From: CBDCMJ01 sp965224325
GTDB lineage: Bacteria > Chloroflexota > Dehalococcoidia > Lucifugimonadales > UBA3495
Reading direction: 5' to 3'
DNA: 64,000 bases
Assembly: GCA_965224325.1 (NCBI GenBank)
Contig: CBDCYT010000002.1
Coordinates: 1 to 64,000 of the forward strand
The notes beneath the pieces are model-generated. The model was not told the DNA's origin. It worked only from the letters and a program-made list of their open reading frames with translations, and did no database searches. The position numbers were made by a program, and so were the translations under genes. Of this stretch, positions 44,733-53,928 are shown piece by piece (positions within the stretch are counted from its first letter, which is position 1; each line of letters starts with the position of its first letter).

Positions 44733-46694
44733 TCAGGGTTGTCTGACACGCCGGACGAGCGCTGCCATCCGATGCCGGTTGACGGCGACAGCCAGAACCA
44801 CGCCAGCCACGATGACAATGACAATGCTCGAGGTCGCAATCCCGGCGGCGAACCCGCCTGAGACCGACTCAATCACGTCGAACCCCTTATCGACGGCGAG
44901 CAGAGTGGTTTGGGCGTAGTCCCCGGTCGGGTCGATGCCGTCTAGGGCCTGCACACGGGCATTGTCCAGAGCGTTGGAAGCCAAGGCCGGATAGATGAGA
45001 CCGAATAGAACGGCGATCACGCCGGCGCATGCTAAGAGTGAACCGGACCCCCACTTGACCCGTCCGGACCAGCCTCCTCCTCCCAGGAATCCTACGGCCG
45101 CCAGGAGCACGATTGCCGACAGGTAGATGATCCACCGGTACCACCCGAACGTCCCAAAGAGACCACCCCAGAAGTCCACGGCAGCTATCGCTTCCGAGCC
45201 GTTCTCCTCGCCAACATCTTCGGTGAAGTCATCGTTCGTGTAGGTCCAACCGTCGGCAAGTAACGACCGCACGTCCTGCAGGGTCTCGAAGCCGGACTCG
45301 TCTCCGTTAGTGGTCAGGTCCGCTTTTAGGTCATCCTGCGTATAGGTCCAACCGTCTTTGAAGAACGCCCTGACATCATCGAGATGCCCAACGTTGTCTG
45401 TGGCTCCGTCCTCCTCCAGGGCTTCGCGGAGCTGCACTTGGGAAAAGGAGATAGTGTCCGGGATAGGAGCAAGTACAGACCGCGTCACCTCTGCGGGGTC
45501 GATATCCATGGATTCGAATAGCCGGTCACGGGCGACATTCGGGAGGATACATACCGGCAGTCTCCCGGGGGGACCGCCGAGCGCCGACTGTTCCTGTTCG
45601 ATGGTTTGACAAACCGGCAGACCGTCGATCTCCGCTTGTATCCTTGTCTCTGCCAGGCCAGTCAGGACTTCGTGCGCTTGGCGTTTGTTATCGGCGAGAG
45701 ATATCTCGGTCTCGAAGGTGTCCACCTGACCTGCGAGATACGGGGCAACCTCGTCTATCAGACGTTCTACCTCCGCTCGCACCCAGGCCGGCGGTGCGAC
45801 CTCTCGCAAAACAGTGACGACCTCGTCTGACGATATTGTGACGCCAAAGGGCAGCTCCTCCGTTGAGCCGCGGAGCGACTCTGAGACCCGAGGTACGATG
45901 ACGTCGTCGTACAGGAGATCGTTGGCGGAGCTCTCCGCTAGAATTTCCTTGACCTCGGCCACGGCGATTTCGACGCGGTCGGGCAGTTGTACGTCGATGG
46001 TGAACTCATCGCTCTCACTCTTCAGGTAAGGGGTCACCTCATCGAGAACGCTCTCAACCTGCCCGCGAACCCACTCCTGAGGCAGGACGGCGCGGGCGGC
46101 CAACACCAGCCTCTCGCTGGTTACCTCCACCTCGAGGGGGAGGTCCTCGCGCACCCAGTCGTCCGCAGCCTCTTCGATTCGGGGAATCAGGGCGCGTTCG
46201 TACAGAACGTTGTAGGCGTCCCCCTCATCCAGCAGAGTCCTGATCTCAGCCAACACAAAGTCTGCCCGCTCACCGATACTGAGGGTAACCGTGAACTCGT
46301 CGCTTCTTCCAGCGATGTAATTCAGGAAGTCGTCCAGGGCCTGTTCCACGACTTCCTGCACCCAGTCCGGCGGCACGGCGCGGTTGATACTGGAAACTAT
46401 TTGGCCGGTGGTGAGACCTGAACTCGCAAGGGGTGTATCTTCGACGTCTGCTCCCGATTTCGCCTCTTCCACGATCCGCCGGTCCTCAAGGGCCGCGGTT
46501 GCCAAGTCCACAAGGACGAACTCGTAAACGTCGTGCTTGTCTAGCTCAGAAGCGTAGGATTCCGGGTCCAGAAACGAGTCGCCAATCTGCGTGACGGTCA
46601 ACACCAGCACAAGCACCAAGAGGAAGACTAGGCTTGCCGCCAAGAAGCAGGCCAGGCGTACCACCGTGAAGAGTGGGCGCTTCCTCGAGATCAT
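44733..46694 (-). CDS. Large membrane protein with three ~96-residue repeats, function unknown
   Basis: 653 residues from ATG 46694 (AGGATT upstream; the open frame reaches 46751). One membrane helix at residues about 9-31, about 490 residues outside, then three helices at the C-terminus, so both ends should be cytoplasmic and the bulk extracytoplasmic. The outer part has three tandem modules beginning near residues 107, 204 and 300: VPPDWVQEVVEQALDDF, LPQEWVRGQVESVLDEV and APPAWVRAEVERLIDEV, each followed by a Y(L/I)A/K.. (D)EFT-type strand segment. Later two short repeats, KDGWTYTQDDL and ADGWTYTNDDF, occur. Two Cys (PVCQTI, PVCILP) may form a disulfide. I do not recognise a named family. 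It lies between two copies of the metallophosphoesterase gene. Confidence 0.85.
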   Translation of the reverse strand: MISRKRPLFTVVRLACFLAASLVFLLVLVLVLTVTQIGDSFLDPESYASELDKHDVYEFVLVDLATAALEDRRIVEEAKSGADVEDTPLASSGLTTGQIVSSINRAVPPDWVQEVVEQALDDFLNYIAGRSDEFTVTLSIGERADFVLAEIRTLLDEGDAYNVLYERALIPRIEEAADDWVREDLPLEVEVTSERLVLAARAVLPQEWVRGQVESVLDEVTPYLKSESDEFTIDVQLPDRVEIAVAEVKEILAESSANDLLYDDVIVPRVSESLRGSTEELPFGVTISSDEVVTVLREVAPPAWVRAEVERLIDEVAPYLAGQVDTFETEISLADNKRQAHEVLTGLAETRIQAEIDGLPVCQTIEQEQSALGGPPGRLPVCILPNVARDRLFESMDIDPAEVTRSVLAPIPDTISFSQVQLREALEEDGATDNVGHLDDVRAFFKDGWTYTQDDLKADLTTNGDESGFETLQDVRSLLADGWTYTNDDFTEDVGEENGSEAIAAVDFWGGLFGTFGWYRWIIYLSAIVLLAAVGFLGGGGWSGRVKWGSGSLLACAGVIAVLFGLIYPALASNALDNARVQALDGIDPTGDYAQTTLLAVDKGFDVIESVSGGFAAGIATSSIVIVIVAGVVLAVAVNRHRMAALVRRVRQP

Positions 46695-46789
46695 AGAGCC
46701 AATCCTACTCGACTCAATAGGCGCGGGCAAATGGGAGCCATGGGAGTACAAGAGCGGCCATTAAGGGCCGGCAGGCAGGGCGCGTACTC

Positions 46790-47240
46790 TTTCGGGCTTT
46801 TGGGGCGTCCTGCTTTCCTGGAGGACGACGCCGGCAAAACCGCCAGGGTCTCCCGAGCCGGAAGCAGGTCGGCGTCCCCTACTCAAGTTGTCGCCGCCCA
46901 GGAGATAAGCACCGTAATGACCAACGACACCTTATGGCGGAGGGCGAGAACCTCTGCAATTGGCGACTGTTCTGGCTTGATTCGCCCCGAGGGGCAGGTA
47001 GAAAGAGCTGTTGGACCACTAATCCGGCCAGGGCGTAGACGCGGCCCTGTCCGGCGACACCCATCGGGAGCTTGTTCGCCAGTTGGACGCAACCATTCAG
47101 ACTTGAGGGGACCCGAATGTCTGACGGCCAAGAATCGGGGGTTAATCCCTGCTGCTGATGCTACGGGTTTCCTGAAAATCAAGACCGAGGCAGTCACAGC
47201 CAACCTTCTGAGCATGGAAGAAAGTGGGCCTGCTCTGTAG
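46790..47240 (+). pseudogene. Decayed second copy of the metallophosphoesterase gene
   Basis: The DNA aligns with the second two thirds of the gene at 43959: for example GTTGTCGCCGCC is followed in both by the same layout, GCGTAGACG..GG.CCTGT.CGGCGACAC.CATC recurs around 47030-47070 (compare 44330-44360), and both end in a CATGGA..-TAG segment. The copy has lost the N-terminal SDTHS and HCGD motifs, is frameshifted more than once and its only long open frame does not keep the family motifs. It lies in the same orientation as the intact gene, 2.7 kb away, with the large membrane protein gene in between. Confidence 0.75.
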
Positions 47241-47326
47241 TCCCCTAGTCAAAGGTCTTGGAGTCTGCGAGAGGTAGTGGCGGGTGAGCGCTGTAACAAC
47301 AACCCGCTTGCGTGGGAGGAGACGCG

Positions 47327-49414
47327 CTATATCCGGTCCAGCAACGGCTCCACCTCGACGAACACCGGGGCAAACACCAGGGAGACGATGGCCATCAGCT
47401 TTAACAGGATGTTCAAAGAGGGGCCGGAGGTGTCCTTGAAGGGGTCTCCGACAACGTCGCCCTCTATTGCAGCATTGTGAGCGGCCGAGCCCTTACCCCC
47501 GAAATTCCCCAGCTCAACGAACTTCTTGGCGTTGTCCCAGGCGCCCCCGGCGCTGGCCATCATAATCGCCAGCATGAATCCGGCTCCTACCGCCCCGATC
47601 AATAGCCCGCCCAACGCCTGGGGCCCAAGTATGAACCCAGTGGCGATGGGCGCCAAAACCGCCATGAGTCCCGGAACTACCATCTCCTTTAAGGCGCCCC
47701 TGGTGCTGATGTCAACGCATCGCGCATAGTCCGGGGAGGCTGTCCCTTCCATGAGTCCCGGAATCTCCCGGAACTGCCGTCTGACCTCATTGACGATAGA
47801 GTAAGCAGCCCGGCCCACCGCCTTCATCGTCAAGGCGGAGAACAGGAAGGGTAACATGGCCCCCACCAGCAGCCCCACCAACGACTTATGGTCCAGTAGA
47901 TTGATTCCCTCCGCCCCAGATTCACCGGTGGAGGCGACCGGTATGCCCGGCACCTGAATGCCCGCAGCTATGGCGTAGGCGGCCAGTAAGGCCAGAGAGG
48001 TCAGCGCCGCCGAGCCGATGGCAAACCCCTTGCCGGTGGCAGCCGTGGTGTTACCCAGCGCATCCAGCGCATCGGTACGCTCGCGGACCTCGGGAGCCAG
48101 TTGGGCCTGCTCGGCGATGCCGCCAGCGTTGTCCGCCACCGGCCCATAGGCGTCGGTGGCCAGAGTAATGCCCAAGGTGGACAGCAGACCAACTCCCGCC
48201 AAGGCAACCCCGTAGAAACCCGCGAATTCAAAGGCCACGATGATAGTAATGCCGATGGCAATCAGCGGGATCACCGTGCTAATCATCCCAGTGGCCAGGC
48301 CGCTGATCATCACGGTGGCCGCGCCGGTTTGAGAGTTTCGCGCGACTTCTTTCACAGGATTAAAGTCGTAGGAAGTGTAATACTCTGTGGAAAGGCCTAT
48401 GATCAACCCCGCCGATAACCCCATCAGAATGGCCCACAACCAGTCCAGTTCAAGGTCCATGGCCAGAACGATAATAACGGCGAAAATGGCCAAAAAGAAC
48501 GCTGCCGCGAAGATGCCACGCCGCAGCGCCCACAGCAATTGGCCAAAGTCGGCTTGCTCTCCGCTGCGCACTATGAAGGTGCCCATCACCGAAGCCAGAA
48601 TGCCAGCGCCGGCGAGCATCAACGGCAACACGGCCTGATTGTCGTTCCAACCAACCTGCTGTCCGACGACTCCCGTCGCCGCCACGGCCAGCGCTATAGT
48701 GGCTATAATGGAACTGACGTACGACTCGAATAGGTCAGCGCCCATCCCCGCCACGTCGCCGACGTTGTCTCCCACGTTGTCGGCGATCACACCGGGATTC
48801 CGCGGATCGTCCTCTGGGATTCCGGCCTCCACTTTACCCACGAGGTCGGTCCCTACGTCGGCCGCCTTGGTGAATATTCCCCCGCCCACTCGGGCGAATA
48901 GGGCAATGGAACTAGCCCCGAAGCCAAAACCGGCTACCACGGCTATATCCTGGAATATCACGTACAGAATGGTGACGCCTAGCAGTCCTATGCCCACCAC
49001 CGTCACGCCCATCACAGTCCCGCTGGAGAACGCCACCCTCAGGGCAGGGTTGAGGCCGCGCATGGCCGCCGCCGCAGTGCGAACGTTGGCCCTGACTGCG
49101 ACGTTCATGCCAATAAAGCCGGCAGTCGCCGAGCTGACGGTGCCGACTAGATAGGACAAAGCGGTCCTGGGGAACAGATCGTCTCGAGTGTGCCAGTCGA
49201 TTAACACCCAAAGGACACCCGTAACCACCACCACGAAGGGGACCAGCACGATATACTCTCTACGCAGAAAAGCGCTGGACCCTTCCCGGATGGCCTGCCC
49301 GATGTCCCGCATGCGCTGGTTGCCCGGATCGGACCTGAGAACCCTCATGGCAGTGATAGCGGCGAACAGGAGCGCAGCGCCACCGGCTGCTAAGGCAACT
49401 ATTATGGATTCCAA
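47327..49414 (-). CDS. hppA: Membrane-bound pyrophosphatase, K+-dependent type
   Basis: 695 residues with a TTG start at 49414 behind GAGGG. It couples pyrophosphate hydrolysis to H+ or Na+ export through about 16 helices. Catalytic loops: GGGIFTKAADVGTDLVGKVE, DDPRNPGVIADNVGDNVGD with the metal-binding Asp residues, TDAYGPVADNAGGIAEQ, and AWDNAKKFVE near the C-terminus. The K+-dependence signature is GNTTAATGKG (residues 454-463), with Ala458 and Gly461 at the positions where K+-independent pumps have Lys and Thr. Ion specificity (Na+ versus H+) cannot be decided by eye. The gene is isolated on the minus strand. Confidence 0.96.
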   Translation of the reverse strand: MESIIVALAAGGAALLFAAITAMRVLRSDPGNQRMRDIGQAIREGSSAFLRREYIVLVPFVVVVTGVLWVLIDWHTRDDLFPRTALSYLVGTVSSATAGFIGMNVAVRANVRTAAAAMRGLNPALRVAFSSGTVMGVTVVGIGLLGVTILYVIFQDIAVVAGFGFGASSIALFARVGGGIFTKAADVGTDLVGKVEAGIPEDDPRNPGVIADNVGDNVGDVAGMGADLFESYVSSIIATIALAVAATGVVGQQVGWNDNQAVLPLMLAGAGILASVMGTFIVRSGEQADFGQLLWALRRGIFAAAFFLAIFAVIIVLAMDLELDWLWAILMGLSAGLIIGLSTEYYTSYDFNPVKEVARNSQTGAATVMISGLATGMISTVIPLIAIGITIIVAFEFAGFYGVALAGVGLLSTLGITLATDAYGPVADNAGGIAEQAQLAPEVRERTDALDALGNTTAATGKGFAIGSAALTSLALLAAYAIAAGIQVPGIPVASTGESGAEGINLLDHKSLVGLLVGAMLPFLFSALTMKAVGRAAYSIVNEVRRQFREIPGLMEGTASPDYARCVDISTRGALKEMVVPGLMAVLAPIATGFILGPQALGGLLIGAVGAGFMLAIMMASAGGAWDNAKKFVELGNFGGKGSAAHNAAIEGDVVGDPFKDTSGPSLNILLKLMAIVSLVFAPVFVEVEPLLDRI

Positions 49415-49500
49415 ACTAACCCTCTACAGGCGTAAAAGGCTGGGTTTTAAAGCGTGCGAAACTTATCACAATCCCCTTGGGGTGTCAAGAATAGGCGTTG

Positions 49501-49605
49501 ACGGTTTTCGCATGTTCGATGCACGGAACATATGGCCTGTGTGGTGGTTGGAGAGACATGTACCCATCATCGCCGATACATCCGACGTAAACATGCGAAA
49601 GCCGT
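49501..49605. repeat. 16-bp inverted repeat pair enclosing 73 bases
   Basis: ACGGTTTTCGCATGTT at 49501-49516 and AACATGCGAAAGCCGT at 49590-49605 are complementary with one mismatch. The unit of 105 bp has no coding capacity; it may be a miniature mobile element remnant or a long hairpin. No target duplication could be recognised. Confidence 0.6.
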
Positions 49606-49786
49606 TACCTCTGGATTTTCAGACCAGCATCCTCGCACTGCTTCCCTCGTTCAGGCGGCTTTAACCGGGGCTGTCGAATTTGGATTGCGCCGCTCCAGGC
49701 CGTTCCCATTTTCTGGACGTTCGAACAACTTGGGGCGGCCTCTCCTGGAAGCTGTCTCATAAAGCTGAGTCCTCCAGCATCCTGCC

Positions 49787-49818
<32 letters not shown>

Positions 49819-50204
49819 GTTATTGAGCCGCATTCAATACTGGTTTAGGCGGTTAATAATAGTAACCCGTCAGGTTGCGTCCACTCAAAATCGTGAGTGG
49901 AGACTTCTGACACGGCCTTTCCTGGGGGCAGCCCAGCGGGAAGAGGCCGCAGGGTTGAATTGGCGTGAGGGGAGACAATGGGATATCATGCGTTATCCGC
50001 CAGTAATCCCAACCACGCTGGATACGCCCTTTGGCCTTTCTATAGATGGGCACAAGATGGACACAATTAGGGAGAGGCTTTGGCAATCGCCTTCGTCACT
50101 CCGGCGACAGCCGCAGTCCAGGGACTGCCGCATCGTAGATTTGGCGGGGGCTATGGTGGACTCAAAGAACTAAAGGCTGACGCTCAGGCTGAGGAGGAAT
50201 CAAC

Positions 50205-51059
50205 ATGAAGACCACTACAAAACTCCGCGAGATGTTCGCCTCCGGCAAGATGGTAACCGCGCCGTTTATCCTGAACGCCTTGCATGCCAAGATCGCCCAG
50301 TCAGTGGGCTTTGACGCCGTGTACATGACCGGCGCTGGCACCGCAGCCGAGCGGGGCTTTCCAGACGTAGGGCTTCTAACCATGACGGAGATGGTGGCCA
50401 ACGCCAAGTACGTCGCCAACGCGGTAGATATTCCGGTCATTTGCGACGCAGACACCGGTTATGGCAACCCCCTGAACGTCCTGCGTACGGTTCGCGAATA
50501 TGAGGCTGCGGGGGTGGCCGGCATCCACATCGAAGACCAGGTGTTCCCCAAGAAGTGCGGTTTCTTCGATGGCAAACAAGTCATTCCCCGAGCCGAGGCG
50601 GTCCAGAAAATTAAGGCCGCGCTCGACGCCCGCACCGACCCGGATTTCGTCATTATCGCCCGTTGCGACGCCTATGCGGTGAACGGATGGGCCGACACGT
50701 TGGCCCGCTGCCAGGACTATGTCGACGCCGGAGCAGACTTGGTGTTCGTAGACGGCATTAAGACCTTAGACGACCTGAGAAACTACGCGGCCGACCTGCA
50801 GGACCTGCCCCGTATGTACAACGGGGACTTGTTGCCCACCCAGGAAGTGGCTTCCATGGGTTATAAGCTGATGATATGCGGCAGCACGATTTGGCTCATT
50901 TACAAGCAAGTCCGGGAATCTTTCGAAGAGTTGAAAGAGACTGGAAAGGTCAACCCGGAGCGCTACGGCACCCGGTGGGACGTGGCGGGTCTGTTGGGCC
51001 TTGACGAGATTTACGAGCTGGAGAAGAAGTACGGGGTAACCGAAGTGCCGGTGGCCTAA
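50205..51059 (+). CDS. Isocitrate lyase/phosphoenolpyruvate mutase superfamily enzyme (with catalytic Cys)
   Basis: 284 residues; GAGGAGGAA precedes the ATG. It is a short (no swap-domain insertions) member of the ICL/PEPM barrel family. Metal-binding Asp residues are in ICDADTGYGN, and the flexible active-site loop is FPKKCGFFDGKQVIP, keeping the KKCG motif with the catalytic Cys of isocitrate and methylisocitrate lyases. Together with IARCDAYAVNG and the length this fits oxaloacetate decarboxylase, 2,3-dimethylmalate lyase or methylisocitrate lyase. It faces a second member of the same superfamily at 51391. Confidence 0.88.
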   Translation: MKTTTKLREMFASGKMVTAPFILNALHAKIAQSVGFDAVYMTGAGTAAERGFPDVGLLTMTEMVANAKYVANAVDIPVICDADTGYGNPLNVLRTVREYEAAGVAGIHIEDQVFPKKCGFFDGKQVIPRAEAVQKIKAALDARTDPDFVIIARCDAYAVNGWADTLARCQDYVDAGADLVFVDGIKTLDDLRNYAADLQDLPRMYNGDLLPTQEVASMGYKLMICGSTIWLIYKQVRESFEELKETGKVNPERYGTRWDVAGLLGLDEIYELEKKYGVTEVPVA

Positions 51060-51390
51060 CTTTCGGCTTCTGGCTGTCAACGGCCGACGCCGGCAGCGGA
51101 AAGCGGCCCCAAGATCGCAGTCCCGGTTATGTAGAGGGACATGACACAAGCCAGAGGGTGACAGGGGGTCCGGGGTGAGCCCTGGTGTGCCTCGGACCCA
51201 CTGGGAGAAGGCGAAACTGCGCGGTCTTGAGGAGGCGAATGACCTCGACGCGCCTGGTTCTGGCGTCTTACCTCGCTCAGGGAACCTCCGGTCAACTTCG
51301 AGACCACCGTTGCTCTAAAGACGGAGACCATAGCCACCGCACGCCGGCCAGCGATTTCCCCGCGGGGGGCGCAGGGCCCGGCGTAGAACC
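51060..51390. other. Convergent intergenic region
   Basis: About 330 bases between two convergent genes. No supported gene, RNA or T-tract terminator seen. Confidence 0.5.
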
Positions 51391-52281
51391 TTAGTGGCCG
51401 GTCCGTCCCTGGAAATCCCGCTCCGTGGTCTGAGCCTCCACTTCTTGGTATTCGGGGAGGCTAATTAGGGCCTCAACCTCGGCGCGCATGGTCCGCACCT
51501 GTCCCGCGTTAATACCAATATGGCCTGTGTCTCTCAGGCTTCGGTACACTTCCCGGTAGCCGTTGACCGCGGCGAGGATAGGGGTAGTGGCGTAGATAAT
51601 CACCTGGTAGCCCAGGTCGGCATACTCCTGCACCGAAATATCGTCGGCCCCGGCGATTACCAGCAAAGGCACGTCCGGCACCCCTTTTCTGAACGCGTCG
51701 AGGTCTTCCCTCTCCCTCACTCCCCTGGGCATGACCACGTCGATGCCCAGGTCTCGGAGGGCGTTGCCCCGGCGGATCGCTTCCTCCATGTCACCTTCCA
51801 CCGCAGTAAAGGCATCGGTGCGGCCAATCAGCAGGAAGTCCGGATCGGAGCGTGCTTGGAGAGCATAGCTCATTTTTTCTATGAAGTCCTCCATGGGAAT
51901 CACGTGCTCCAGCCCGGCATGGTAAGACGCCCGCTTGGGAAAGAACTGGTCTTCGATGTGAATTCCCGCGATGCCGGCCGCCTCGAAGGTGCGGACGCAA
52001 TGCATGGCGTGGACCGGCTCCCCGTAGCCAGCGTCGGCATCGCAAATGACTGGCAGCGAAACGGACTTCACCACCCTGGAAGCCACGTCCACCTGCTCGG
52101 TCATGGTCATCAGCGGCTCGGTGACGGCCAAGTGGGCCCCGCTCATATAGCCCCCAGTGTAGATGGTGTCGAACCCCAGGGATTGGACCAATCTGGCCGA
52201 AATGGGATCGTAGGCCCCGGGAGCTACGATGGTTTGGCCGGCCGATAATCTTCTTCTGAGTTCAGACCGTGCGGGCAACAT
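51391..52281 (-). CDS. Isocitrate lyase/phosphoenolpyruvate mutase superfamily enzyme (no loop Cys)
   Basis: 296 residues; ATG at 52281 after AGGAGT. It has the same barrel as its convergent neighbour: VAPGAYDPISARLVQSLGFD, YTGGYMSGAHL, ICDADAGYGEPVH and GIHIEDQFFPKR, and the metal site is kept. The active-site loop reads PKRASYHAGLEHVIP, so the catalytic Cys of KKCG lyases is absent; it may be a PEP mutase/phosphonatase-like or carboxyvinyl-carboxyphosphonate-type enzyme or a lyase using another residue. It is followed (upstream on the minus strand) by the LLM oxidoreductase gene, 90 bp away, likely in the same transcript. Confidence 0.87.
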   Translation of the reverse strand: MLPARSELRRRLSAGQTIVAPGAYDPISARLVQSLGFDTIYTGGYMSGAHLAVTEPLMTMTEQVDVASRVVKSVSLPVICDADAGYGEPVHAMHCVRTFEAAGIAGIHIEDQFFPKRASYHAGLEHVIPMEDFIEKMSYALQARSDPDFLLIGRTDAFTAVEGDMEEAIRRGNALRDLGIDVVMPRGVREREDLDAFRKGVPDVPLLVIAGADDISVQEYADLGYQVIIYATTPILAAVNGYREVYRSLRDTGHIGINAGQVRTMRAEVEALISLPEYQEVEAQTTERDFQGRTGH

Positions 52282-52371
52282 TGGCGACTCCTATCGATGA
52301 CGGTTTGCCGGACAAGGCTCAAGGCCAACTTTTGAACAAACGATGCTGACCCGGAAACCGGTTAGTCGCCA

Positions 52372-53322
52372 CTACTCTGGAATCAGCGGCATAACCTCAC
52401 GGGAGAACCGTTCCATGCATTCCTGTAGCTCGTCATTGCTTTGGGCCGGGAAGGTAATGATGAAGTTGCGGACTCCCAGGTCCTGGTATTGGCGCAGATC
52501 GCCGGCAATCTGCTCCGGGCGTCCGGTAACCATGCGGCGAGATGGTCCCGCGGAGTTGTCAAATATCACGTCGGTGCTAAAGGTAACCTCCACGGCATCC
52601 TCCGGCCTGCCGGCCTGGGCGGTCAAGGTGCGGAGCCGGGCCATTTTTTCCCCCAACTCTTCAGGTTCCAGAATGGCGGGCGGCCGCAGACCGATGGGCA
52701 TCCAGCCGTCGCCGTATTTGGCGGCGCGGCGGATGGCCGGAGCGGTATGGCCGCCGATCCAAATTGGCGGATGGGGCTTTTGCACCGGCTTGGGCTGGAA
52801 GCCGCTGCCTGAAATTTGGTAGTACTTTCCGTTAAACTCGGGCTCGTCCTTGCTCCACAGCTCCTTGTATAGTTGTATGTACTCATCGGTCACCGCGCCT
52901 CGGTCTTGGAAGGTATCCAACCCCAGAGCCTGAAATTCCTCTTCCATCCACCCTACGCCCGCGCCCAAGATCAAGCGTCCTCCCGAAAGGAGGTCCAGGG
53001 TGGCCAGAATCTTGGCGGTAAGCACCGGATTCCGGTAAGGCAGAATCAGCACGTGGGTGCCCAGACGTACCCGTTGCGTGCAGCCGGCTAGGAAGTTAAG
53101 GGCCGACAGGGGCTCAAAATAGACGTCGTCAGGCTGGAAGGTTGCGACGCCATCCGCGGCGTAGGGGTAAAACGATTGCACTTCCCGGGGTAAGATAATG
53201 TGGTCGCTGACCCACACCGAGTCAAAGGACAGGTCCTCGGCCCGTTGGGCTAACGAGCGGAGCGCCTGCGAGCCGGCCATATGCCCCCGGGTGGGGAGAG
53301 AACATCCAAAGGTGACAGCCAT
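52372..53322 (-). CDS. Luciferase-like (LLM class) flavin/F420-dependent oxidoreductase
   Basis: 316 residues; ATG at 53322 with GAAGGAGAC upstream. It is a bacterial-luciferase TIM barrel: MAVTFGCSLPTRGHMAGSQA start, FDSVWVSDHIILP, RLGTHVLILPYRNPVLTAKI, LDLLSGGRLILGAGVGWMEEEF and HPPIWIGGHTAPAIRRAAKYGDGW, which is typical of the probable-F420 subgroup (TIGR03619-like). It would transfer hydride or oxygenate a small substrate using F420 or FMN. The isocitrate-lyase-superfamily gene lies downstream. Confidence 0.9.
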   Translation of the reverse strand: MAVTFGCSLPTRGHMAGSQALRSLAQRAEDLSFDSVWVSDHIILPREVQSFYPYAADGVATFQPDDVYFEPLSALNFLAGCTQRVRLGTHVLILPYRNPVLTAKILATLDLLSGGRLILGAGVGWMEEEFQALGLDTFQDRGAVTDEYIQLYKELWSKDEPEFNGKYYQISGSGFQPKPVQKPHPPIWIGGHTAPAIRRAAKYGDGWMPIGLRPPAILEPEELGEKMARLRTLTAQAGRPEDAVEVTFSTDVIFDNSAGPSRRMVTGRPEQIAGDLRQYQDLGVRNFIITFPAQSNDELQECMERFSREVMPLIPE

Positions 53323-53928
53323 CTTAAAGTCTCCTTCTAGCTTGATGGAAATTATTCATGCTTATCGTAAAAACGTGAAGCCCTAAGCCATCTGCTTCCA
53401 CAATCAGCTTTGAGCGACAATTCGCCTTGGGCAGAGTCGGTCCTAGTCCAGCCAGGGGCTCGGGGCACGCCGGTCAGACCGCCGGATGCGGTCCTTTCCT
53501 GCCTGGTGCGCCACAGACAGTTTAGCAGGTTGAGGCGCTTTCCGGCACCCGCCGGGGCACCCGTCGCTGCGCCTGCGGCTAAGAAGGCGGGGATATGGCG
53601 TTTAGATTGAATCGGTCCCACACATACCTTGGTAAAGGACGGCCCAATCCGTCCTTTACGAGCAGATGCGGCGCTGAAGCTCGCCGGCGCCAGACCGGAC
53701 GGGCGGCAGTATTCAGACTCCGGCTTTCGGCGGAAGAACGAAGGCGTGGTCATTCAGGCACTTGACCTTAGCTAAGAAAGCCCCGCGATTGACCCTGAAG
53801 CCAGGCCAACCTATAATCGGATTGACGGGCCTAATTCGATCGGTTACCTACGAATCTCGTGGGAAACGGCGGGGTAGGCCGGCCCGCTGCTCCGGGTTGA
53901 GGCCGCTGGCCGGTGAGGCGCTAATTTC
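53323..53928. other. Gene-poor divergent region with hairpins
   Basis: About 600 bases between the LLM gene (minus) and the GatB/YqeY gene (plus). A perfect 11-bp inverted repeat lies at 53632-53659 and a degenerate REP-like unit near 53716-53735. The long open frame on the minus strand (53352-53753) has repeat-like, low-complexity content and no ribosome binding site, so I do not call it. Confidence 0.5.
53632..53659. repeat. Perfect 11-bp inverted repeat
   Basis: GTAAAGGACGG (53632-53642), loop CCCAAT, CCGTCCTTTAC (53649-53659). No T-tract follows on either strand, so it is a hairpin or a dimeric protein-binding site rather than a standard terminator. Confidence 0.75.

Noticed and set aside
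53352..53753. 133-codon minus-strand frame
   Set aside because: Starts in a REP-like repeat translation (FFRRKPES), has no ribosome binding site and low-complexity content.
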